A stretch of 15,021 nucleotides of DNA from Phoronis pallida (Eukaryota > Phoronida > Phoronidae): positions 1 to 15,021 of the forward strand of contig JAOXYC010033345.1 of assembly GCA_028565715.1 (NCBI GenBank), given 5' to 3'. The notes below the pieces were generated by a model. It saw nothing but the letters and a program-made list of their open reading frames with translations, searched no databases and was not told where the DNA came from. Both the position numbers and the translations under genes were made by a program. Shown one piece after another: positions 7,851 through 15,021 of the stretch (position 1 is its first letter; every line of letters starts with the position of its first letter).

Positions 7851-10800
7851 GTTTGTTATCAAATTCCATTTCCAGATTAGCTAAGCCTAAGTTCATTTGA
7901 TTGAATACACATTCCCGTACGTTGAAGTTGTGAATTAAATGTCATCTACAATTCAGATATTTGATTTAAAGTAAGGTAAATATCTGCAACCCTACTTAGA
8001 TAACACTTATTCTCTAGGCATTTTTGTGTAAATTTTAAATTGATTTTGAATTGGTGAATTTGTGTAGACTGTGACTAGGGTCCGGAGGAGGATGTGTTTC
8101 ACAATATGGAACTGATAAGCTTAAAGGGAAATATCCTGCCTAATATAGTGTGTAGAGCAAAAATCCAGATTATGAATTGAGTTGACTTCAGGCTCCCGGG
8201 TTTTCCAGTTTCCTTTCCTTATTCTTGCCTATGAGCCGCCATGGTATGCAGTTTAAATTGATATTACTCAAATTCAGTTCCAACTATACCACAATTATGT
8301 ATTGAATGTTGAGGTACATACAGCATCATGTTTTTTATTTTAGGTGCCTGTGGAAATCGTGGAGAATATGAGTGATCGTCTCAACCTTCATGGGATACCT
8401 ATGACATTAGCTGAGATTGAAGTAACTAGCCAATGTGATCCAGATGGCTGTATGCGCACATTGCAGGTGAAATTTCATTCACTAAATAACACAATTTCAT
8501 TCACTTTACAATGGTATTTCACAAGTTGTGTCACATTTTGTATTTAAAGAACCCATAAAGGCTTTATTGTATTCTGCAATTCAAGCACAAAGTCATTCCC
8601 CAGGGACGGGAGGGCACTTTTGTTTTAGGAAAATCACCAAAGTATTTTTGTCAAATTTTATATCCGCCTATTCATGCATTGTAAATATTTTTTCTAACAA
8701 CTTTTTTAGAAAACACCACACCAATGTATTTGTTGTCACCACCCATGCATCTAAATTGATTAAATTCACGCTGCTTTCTCACTCCCCGTTCTTCCTTTGC
8801 TAGAGTCACAAATATTCAACAGAAATTGTTTTTATCTTTTCTAAAAACGCATAGATTACACCTGATACTGACCAGTAACATGTCTTGTATTCCAGCATGA
8901 TGTTCTTGGCAATCTGATGGGTTATGAAGAAGGTGCAGGAATGGAAGGAGATAACACAACAGAGTTTAACAAACTCTTCAGGTCTTTTGGGGGCCTACAT
9001 GTAAGTGTTCCTGCGCACCATGTTACACTTGTTGATAAATTCCATCAATTGTTAGTAATTATCCTCAGGGTTTGGAACAGGTACAATCTTAAGTAGGAAG
9101 TCGTGTGACTAACACCGATTAAAACTTTAAACCATTTACCAACATCTGGTAATTAATGTTCATGAATTTTAATACTCAAGAGTAATCAAGTGAATATTTT
9201 CATTTACAGAACTTGACCATTATAATATATTTCTTTTCTAGGTTTTAAAAAGAATTATTATGTTTGAGTCGGTGCTTCCTAACAAACACATTTTTAAAAG
9301 AGGTAAGTTTGTTATTTTACAGTAGCTCACTGTCTTGTGTTTAAATCAATGATAATGTTCCCAAAATGCTTCAAAATCAACATTTTTATTGACGCACGAT
9401 TCAGTCAATTGTTTACAGTAGATTTGTGACACTTTGCTAGCTTCAGGAATTTTTGTTCAGTAAAACATTTGTTGCAATTGAGTTATTCATTTCTGTTTCA
9501 GAAAATCATAATCAGTTGAAAATAAAAAGTATGTGTATGGAGATTTTATGCAGACTAATAGCAAGTGTAAGTATATAATCATCATCATTTTTGTCATACT
9601 TTACCTGTAATCTTCCCTGAGCCATGGTTGGGCCAAGGGTTCATATGTGATGTTGTTTATTATGGTATGGCTGGTTGAAAGGCAGGCAACTAACATGGAG
9701 TTAGGTTCTCTGAATTTCACTTGAAACTTAACCTAAATTTAACAAATGATATGCCTTGCTTCAACTTTATGTTTTATATTTTCAGGAGGAGGAAGGTGAA
9801 AGTATAACAACAGAACTAGCTGAAGACAGGGACTTCCTCAGTTATCTTTTTATACTCCTCGCCTTTGATAAAACCTTCCTGACAGCTTGCCAGTTGATTG
9901 AAGACATCTTACAAGAGCAGCGAGTCTTAGATCTCAATCATATACGTATGTACTGTATTTAAAAAGACACCCTTTAAGAATAGTTTATCTAATGATTTCC
10001 AATTCACCATAAAAGCACGAGAAAGTCATCTAGTAGAGTATTTAAATGTCTTATCATGACTTTTTGTATTCCAGGAAATGGTGTCATAAAGAACCCTTTC
10101 GTTCAATCACAGAATGTTCAAATTTATAATAGTGTTTTTGAGTTTTACCTTCAACAGCATCCTCAAGTTAATTTCTATCTTTAATCAAGAAACGTTATTG
10201 AATTCAAAATTCTCATCACTAAGATTACTTTTGTGGACCATTGAAATATTTTATTTAAAAGTTAAATTTTCATGACCTGAATTCCTCGTTTATTTCGAAT
10301 TGGCCATATTTCAAGGCAAGTACTCTTTATTTTCCACAGCTGTGATTCGCCAAGTAATAGCATCACTGGATGATGTCAAGTTGTCCAACTTCTGTAGGAT
10401 ACTAGCTGTAACTATATCAGACTTAGATGTCTATGAAAACAAGTCTTCATGTAAGTACACAAACTCAGTCAAATTGAAATATGTTCAGAAAACAATTTTT
10501 TATTTTCTATTTATGGATAGGTTTAAATGGCTGGTTAACCTTTAAACATTGTGTAGTGTTGGAACGATTAATCGTGAAGTCGATTAATCGTTCGGAGTGG
10601 GCCTAAATTCCGAGCGGTCGAGTCGGAAAAATGAAAAACGATTATTTCCAATATCCATTTTTACACGGTAACTACAATGTGCAACCCATTCCCCAAAGCT
10701 AAACGCACGGTCAAGCATAAAAACAACGCCAAAAATTCGCGATTTCTTTCCCTTTCGACAATGTTTGCCATGTATGTGGTGGGGCAATAACACCATTGGC

Positions 10801-13800
10801 TAAGTAACACGTGATAAGCGGGGAACTCCCATCCCATAATGCATTTCGTCACTTATCATCAATGGTGGATGAGCAAACGAGCCGTACACAGGTTATTGAC
10901 TTGACCGAGAATAAAGTTATTTTTATCGACTGGGAACTTACTGAAGGTCAACACGGCCACTTTTGCACCTTGTATGGTTTGTAGTAGGTCGCGCAAACAT
11001 GTATTAGGTAGGGGGATGTTCCAATAGTGGTGAATTACCGTATGGGAACATCGAAATTTTAGGATACATAATGACGTCATCATAATCGTAAAAATCGATT
11101 AATCGTTCAGGATTTTTTCAACGATTCCCAACACTATGTGTAAGCTTCAACTGCATTACCATTCGTGTTTAAGATTGATTTAAACATGGAATTGATATTT
11201 AAAATTTATTTTCATTTATGTGTAACAATGTTATCAACTTCTTGTTTTTTAGTATTCGCACAGAACAAACAAAAAAGGCAACAAGGGTTTGTGAATACCA
11301 GAGATGTTAATCAAGGTTAGTAGATAGAAATTGGGATTATATGTATCCTGGCTGTAGTGGCTTAATAACGGAATATATAAGGGCCTTTGTAGTGCCTTTG
11401 GTAAAACCAATGGTCCAGCAAATGGGGGTCCTGAGTTGGATTTCCATTCGAGAGTTCGTAATTTTTCTGTTGTCAAATTGATCATTTTCGACCAGTAAAA
11501 AGCACATTTCATTTGTATCTAAATATTTCTGTGACTATTTTGAAAGTCTTTTCAATGAGATTTATTTAACTTATTTTGAAGTTAAAATATTCAATCCCTT
11601 TTACCAATTTGATTTGCTCTTTCATGTTTCAAATAGTAATGGATTCCAACTGCCAATAGCTTGTTTCTTAAAATAATACTATTTTCAGGGATGTGAAGCA
11701 CCTTTGGTTATTATTGATTGATTTCATTCTTATTTTAGAGTTGTTGCTCGGTATACCAGATCTGCTTCCAAGACTTGTACGAATCATATCAAATAGAGAG
11801 TGTAAGTATTCACTCCAAACACAACACTTAATTTTTTATTTCAACAATTGAATAAAATATTAATAGAATTTGAACAACAAGTGTTTTTGTGTGGGACATG
11901 TTTTCGATGGGTACAATCACCTTTGTCAGATGTTAATTGGTAAGTGACCAACAAGCCGCAAGCTGCATACAAGATAACAATATAATGAACACATGCAAAA
12001 AATGTCACACCTAAAAACAGTTGTTGTTTCTGTTCAAATTCTACTAATTTTGATATGCAACAGAGCCTTTGGAAGGATTATTTTTGAATATATTATATAT
12101 GTTACTAGACTGCACTTGTGTAATGTGGTATTTAGTAAAGTAAGTTACTAATTGAGCAGAAAATAGAATAATGAATGTCTAGATTTTATTAAATCACATG
12201 CTTGTTTGATTGTACAATTCAATCATTTTTCACCCTGTAGACACTCCTCGGTACTGTGGTGCTCCTAGTGAACTAGATTGCTGGATGGAATGGATTGACA
12301 ACTCACTGGCAGATTCACTACATGACATGCCTATGAGTGATGATGAAGAGGACTTTATAGGAGGTATGAATGCCTTCACTTAGTAGTTGTGCATCTTAAT
12401 CAAGTTTGTAGATCCAAGCTGAGCATCTTGTTTGAGACGCAATCTGTTGAAAGCACAACAATGTTGAGCCATGGTAGACTTATTATAATTAAATTCCTCT
12501 CCTAGGACCAAAATGTTATCGCAGTCATTTAATGTGTTACTTAAGCTTCGGTCACAATGGACCTCACGACAAATCTGTCGTGCGATGAACTTTTTTCTTT
12601 GTGGTGGGGCCTTTCTGGGACCGCCGTATGTCAAGAAGTGTTTGTGGTCACAATGAAATCAAAATGGTTGGCCAGGCGGCAAACAAGTCAGAATTTAAAC
12701 CAAAAAAGCCCACAAAATGCCCCCAGGATTCTCTCGAATTCAAACATAATCCTGGATAATGCCCATGGCCACAACCACCTTTTTCGGAAATGTATGCAGT
12801 TCAACTGCTGCCAGGGCTAGTAGACCGTTATTGAACTGTTAATTGCTGTCACTAGGCGAGCCCTTTTAACAGGAAATTCTTTTCCAATGGATTGCCACTA
12901 TTCACATGGGTATATGGCAGCGTATGGTTGAGAATGGGCCTTGCAGATCTTCGATTTTTGGGAATGTTGCGCTGCATTTCATCACACATCCATCGTGCGA
13001 TGGACATACGAGTATCGCACGGCAGGTCTATGACGAGTTCACAACAGATTTGTCGTAGACTTATCATGAGGATGAAATGGGTTGGATGAATTCAATGCCA
13101 TGACAGATTTTTCATCGCACGACGGTTGTGTGATCATCATACGATGATCTTGGGACGTGTCAAAATTCTTGTCGTGAACCTGTCGTACACCCGTCGGGGC
13201 TCCATTGTGATCATAGCTACAGCTGTATTTATACAAAAAAATGTATGCTTTACTGGCCGAAAGTAATAAATTTTGTGAGAGACAGAAGAATTCAGATCTT
13301 GACAGGAATCGTACCAAGGTCTCCAGCTGTATCTAGACATTCTTAAAATTTATTTCCGTTTTCTAGGTATCTCAACATCAGTAGAAGGTGGAGCTATAGT
13401 ACAGCAACCTTCACTACGAATGAATGTAGAACTAGTCAACAAGGTGGAAGTTGTATATACATTAGGTCTATTCCTTGTAGGCAAACATAGGAAAAAGGTA
13501 AGACTGTTTGTACTTCACTTAAATAAAAGCAATTTTTGGGGACATGTTTTCAGAATGAAGTAAAAAAAGCAAATCCAAAAATCTTCTTTCCTCCTCATCC
13601 AAAAGTTTCCTTTTGCACTGATTATAAAGAAATGTTGTACCTGTTGTGTGTTCTATTGAAGTACAATAGTTTGTTTTATTTTTGTGTAGGTTCAGAGGCG
13701 ACTTGCTGAGCTGAAGTTAGTGCCTTCGTTAAGTGACATGTTTGATCAGTTTATATGGAAGTGTCAAGGGTAGGTCTCATTGTTTGTAATGCTCACACAT

Positions 13801-15021
13801 GTCTTAGAGTTATTCTAAAAGGACATGTGACCAACAATTCTGAAATGTATATGGCATTAGAATTAAAATGAGTGAATGATCCCAACTTCAAAATGTCCCA
13901 TAAGAAACTTCTATGAAGACAAACAAGGGGTGTGAATTTCCATTCAATAAGATATAGCAAATAAGTTGAATTGGTGAACACAAATCAAAAACTCAATGGG
14001 GGAACTTAGCATCAAAAACACAGCTTTAATCATCATGAAAGAAACTTAACAAACGTTTCCAGAATCCGGGTTAAAGTAGATTGTCACATTAATTAGCTAA
14101 AATATTTATCAAATTTGACAAATAAATGCTGTCTACATTTGTGTCAGGAAAAGTTGTTCTCTTGCTATATATTTATTTGTGTCATGTCTATATTTCAGTG
14201 TTCGTGGCGGTCACAGAGGAAGGTTACGAGGGCACAATGCTAGCTGTGAATGTAGTCCGGTAAGACAATAGTTACTTCCTTAATAATTATTTGATTGATG
14301 TGACGATATTTGGTTTTGCTCCAATCTATGAAGAAAGTTTATTTTGAGATGGATTTCCATCTTTTTATTTCCAACATAGAATTAGTAATGTTGTTCTAAG
14401 GAAAATCTTCAACAGGTGTATTGTGAACTGAAATGTATGATTTATTTCAACAGGAAGTGGCATTGAAGATACAATTTTTGAGATTAGTACATAGCTTCTG
14501 TGATCATTCTGAGTAAGTGGCTTTGTCTTTTGCTTGTACATTTATTTCATTGCCCAGGTATCATGGATATCATTTGACACACGAACAGATGATGACATTC
14601 CCCAACTATATTTTCAAGAATAGTATTTGAACAAACAATGTGTTTCCCAATATCATATCACACAGAAAGCACGGTGTCAGATTTCAATTTTGTTGGTTGT
14701 GTGGCAGATTCATGTGCTGGGAGAAATTGATCTTGAGTGTTGTGGGGGTGATCAGGATGGGATTGACTGAAACAGTATTTGAGAAGTTAGTTTCCTATCT
14801 CCTATTTGTTTTTGAAATTCACTATTAAAAGTCGAACCATTCTCAAGTAAGGAAGCTGTTTTGTATTTTAAAGATGAAGTTGATCATTCTATGCAAGTTT
14901 TTGTGTTATGACTTATTTGATTATAAATTGTTTTTGTTAAGTTTTCCAATATATTCCATGTTCTGTTTTCCTTTTTTTCAGGTATAAACACCTACTCATT
15001 TCAAAGTCGGAATTAGCTGAA
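7749..15021 (+). CDS. TRPC4AP: TRPC4AP (TRUSS) orthologue, 5' 15 exons, runs off the window
   Basis: TRPC4AP is a cytoplasmic helical-repeat scaffold (Pfam DUF3689). It serves as a substrate receptor of the CUL4-DDB1 ubiquitin ligase (MYC turnover; C-terminal degrons with Arg at -3) and binds TNF receptor 1 and TRPC channels. Exons: 7749-7850, 8344-8466, 8896-9000, 9242-9302, 9502-9566, 9786-9945, 10340-10450, 11253-11315, 11739-11801, 12241-12363, 13367-13497, 13690-13769, 14199-14259, 14454-14512 and 14982-15021 onward. They total 1347 nt, exactly 449 codons in one open frame. Conserved blocks recalled from the vertebrate protein include LIEDIL, NFCRILAVTIS, DxFIW, GHNxxCxCSP and LKIQFLR. 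The start ATG has A at -3 and G at +4, with an in-frame TGA at 7731-7733. The vertebrate protein is about 797 residues, so roughly 56% is present. Introns 7 and 10 carry transposons; the others hold nothing I can identify. Confidence 0.95.
8344..8466 (+). CDS. TRPC4AP: TRPC4AP exon 2
   Basis: The exon has 41 codons between acceptor ttttag and donor cag|gtgaaa. It contains SDRLNLHGIP, aligning to the DKQSKWSGIP region of the vertebrate protein. Both flanking introns are phase 0, so skipping would keep the frame. Confidence 0.88.
8896..9000 (+). CDS. TRPC4AP: TRPC4AP exon 3
   Basis: The exon has 35 codons, bounded by attccag and cat|gtaagt. It ends in FRSFGGLH, matching the vertebrate FDLFGGVD block. 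A Gly/Glu-rich stretch (EEGAGMEGDN) takes the place of the variable vertebrate loop. It is symmetric, phase 0-0. Confidence 0.88.
9242..9302 (+). CDS. TRPC4AP: TRPC4AP exon 4
   Basis: This 61-nt exon lies between ttttctag and ag|gtaagt and ends in phase 1. It encodes VLKRIIMFESVLPNK, the helix that aligns to VEILMRPTISI in vertebrates. The short exon keeps the frame with exon 5 (split codon GAA). Confidence 0.85.
9502..9566 (+). CDS. TRPC4AP: TRPC4AP exon 5
   Basis: This 65-nt exon lies between ctgtttcag and agt|gtaagt. It encodes QLKIKSMCMEILCRLIAS, equivalent to the vertebrate QKLKISDEMSKDCLSILYN helix pair. It ends in phase 0. Confidence 0.87.
9786..9945 (+). CDS. TRPC4AP: TRPC4AP exon 6
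   Basis: This is the longest exon, 160 nt. It encodes ELAEDRDFLSYLF, then DKTFL and LIEDIL, one of the best conserved blocks of the family; vertebrates have RLAEKNDFVIFLF and KKTFL followed by LIEDIL. The donor is ac|gtatgt, phase 1. Confidence 0.93.
10340..10450 (+). CDS. TRPC4AP: TRPC4AP exon 7
   Basis: This 111-nt exon lies between tttccacag and at|gtaagt, phase 1-1. It encodes KLSNFCRILAVTISDLD, nearly identical to the vertebrate QLANFCRILAVTISEMD core, which makes it the strongest single piece of evidence for the gene. Confidence 0.95.
10554..11136. mobile_element. hAT-like non-autonomous element (MITE) in TRPC4AP intron 7
   Basis: The element starts tagtgttgg and ends ccaacacta, an inverted repeat of the form seen in hAT superfamily termini. 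Inside both ends the block gaacgattaatcg appears inverted (10562-10574 and 11096-11108). The palindrome cgattaatcg occurs three times (10565, 10581, 11096). Flanks share tgtgta (10550-10555 and 11137-11142), compatible with a degraded 8-bp target duplication if the ends are set at gtgttgg. The ~583-bp interior has only short open stretches and no transposase remnant, so it must depend on a transposase encoded elsewhere. The superfamily call rests on the termini only. Confidence 0.75.
11253..11315 (+). CDS. TRPC4AP: TRPC4AP exon 8 (basic linker)
   Basis: This 63-nt exon is phase 1-1, between ttttttag and aag|gttagt. It encodes a Lys/Gln-rich linker (FAQNKQKRQQ), matching the vertebrate LLAKNAQQKKS stretch. 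It is weakly conserved, as expected for a loop between helical repeats. The donor, gttagt, is non-ideal. Confidence 0.82.
11739..11801 (+). CDS. TRPC4AP: TRPC4AP exon 9
   Basis: This 63-nt exon is phase 1-1, between attttag and agt|gtaagt. It encodes LLLGIPDLLPRLVRI, the counterpart of the vertebrate ALLSIPGFVERLCKL helix. Confidence 0.87.
12241..12363 (+). CDS. TRPC4AP: TRPC4AP exon 10 (acidic loop)
   Basis: This 123-nt exon is phase 1-1, between ccctgtag and ggag|gtatga. It encodes ELDCWMEWIDNSLADSL, matching the vertebrate ELEEWYTWLDNALVLDAL helix, followed by an acidic stretch MSDDEEDF, where vertebrates have the NEESE loop. Confidence 0.88.
12548..13214. mobile_element. inverted-repeat MITE-like element, family unknown, in TRPC4AP intron 10
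   Basis: The ends are ggtcacaatgg at 12550-12560 and ccattgtgatc at 13202-13212, inverted with one mismatch. Both arms carry the tcgtgcgatga motif in inverted orientation, and cgacaaatctgtcg-like palindromes recur through the element. AGCT flanks both ends (12544-12547 and 13215-13218), a candidate 4-bp target duplication. A further ggtcacaatg copy sits inside at 12646-12655, suggesting nesting or an internal duplication. No transposase-like frame is present; open stretches inside are too short and unrelated to known families. I cannot assign a superfamily. Confidence 0.7.
13367..13497 (+). CDS. TRPC4AP: TRPC4AP exon 11
   Basis: This 131-nt exon lies between ttttctag and aag|gtaaga. It encodes VELVNKVEVVYTLGLFLVGK, the counterpart of the vertebrate helix with YKLEVLYVLCVLLMGR. 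It starts in phase 1 and ends in phase 0. Confidence 0.93.
13690..13769 (+). CDS. TRPC4AP: TRPC4AP exon 12
   Basis: This 80-nt exon lies between tttgtgtag and gg|gtaggt. It encodes RRLAELKLVPSLSDMFDQ, then FIWK; vertebrates have RMIAEFKLIPGLNNLFDK and LIWR. It ends in phase 2. Confidence 0.93.
14199..14259 (+). CDS. TRPC4AP: TRPC4AP exon 13
   Basis: This 61-nt exon lies between tatttcag and ccg|gtaaga. It encodes a Gly/Arg-rich run (GGHRGRLRG) followed by HNASCECSP, the conserved GHN-x2-C-x-CSP block of the family. Confidence 0.92.
14454..14512 (+). CDS. TRPC4AP: TRPC4AP exon 14
   Basis: This 59-nt exon lies between tttcaacag and ga|gtaagt. It encodes EVALKIQFLRLVHSFCDHS, closely matching vertebrate LKIQFLRLLQSFSDHH. 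It ends in phase 2. Confidence 0.93.
14982..15021 (+). CDS. TRPC4AP: TRPC4AP exon 15 (cut by window end)
   Basis: After a long pyrimidine tract ending in tttcag, the exon encodes YKHLLISKSELAE, matching the vertebrate NKYLLLNNQELNE. The reading frame is still open at the last base, so the exon and the C-terminal ~45% of the protein continue beyond the window. Confidence 0.9.

Noticed and set aside
8344-8547. Exon 2 of TRPC4AP read as a separate 67-codon gene
   Set aside because: It begins with GTG right after an AG acceptor, and its TRPC4AP similarity stops at the GT donor at 8467. It is an internal exon, not a gene.
10584-11083. Minus-strand open stretches of 63-74 codons inside the intron-7 element
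   Set aside because: They overlap in different frames and show no transposase motifs such as the hAT dimerisation region or a BED finger, so they are chance frames in a non-autonomous element.
12380-13340. Several open stretches on both strands in intron 10
   Set aside because: They cross the ends of the inverted-repeat element, overlap each other, and are not bounded by splice sites that fit the TRPC4AP frame.
1-15021. Prokaryotic defence, CRISPR or operon-type system
   Set aside because: The window has spliced exons, long noncoding stretches and animal gene content; no regularly spaced repeat array or ribosome-binding-site-led gene cluster exists.

Overview
The window is animal nuclear DNA. 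It is AT-rich, gene-sparse and lacks operons. Its main gene is cut into 15 short exons, each bounded by GT donors and AG acceptors, with introns of about 190 to 1000 bases. Compact introns, many small non-autonomous transposons and a TRPC4AP only moderately like the vertebrate one suggest a marine invertebrate. A mollusc or other lophotrochozoan, or an invertebrate deuterostome, would fit; the sequence does not decide.

Layout: positions 1-5346 hold no gene I can support. They carry a GC-rich 9-bp/75-bp minisatellite (231-346), a tRNA-like inverted repeat (2313-2399), a diverged pair of ~95-bp direct repeats (3828-4086) and a 19-bp tandem duplication (5109-5146). Positions 5347-6867 (minus strand) hold a long uninterrupted reading frame. 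It encodes a 506-residue, low-complexity, charged protein that I do not firmly recognise; a weak resemblance to the uncharacterised vertebrate C16orf46 family is noted. Its frame stays open to 7050, so a further 5' exon is likely.

Positions 6868-7748 are a head-to-head intergenic region. Its TRPC4AP side has CpG-containing motifs, two NRF1-type half-sites and a YY1-type site, as in TATA-less housekeeping promoters. From 7749 to the window end (plus strand) runs the 5' 449 codons of a TRPC4AP/TRUSS orthologue. This is a substrate-receptor scaffold of the CUL4-DDB1 ubiquitin ligase that also binds TNF receptor 1 and TRPC channels. All 15 exon junctions keep one open frame, and the 3' part of the gene lies outside the window.

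The two longest TRPC4AP introns are each inflated by one MITE-like element: a hAT-like element in intron 7 (10554-11136) and a different, unclassified inverted-repeat element in intron 10 (12548-13214). The two genes share a divergent promoter region, but the sequence does not show that their products act together. I found no CRISPR, no prokaryotic system and no clearly novel multi-gene system. The most open questions are the orphan minus-strand protein and the intron-10 repeat family.
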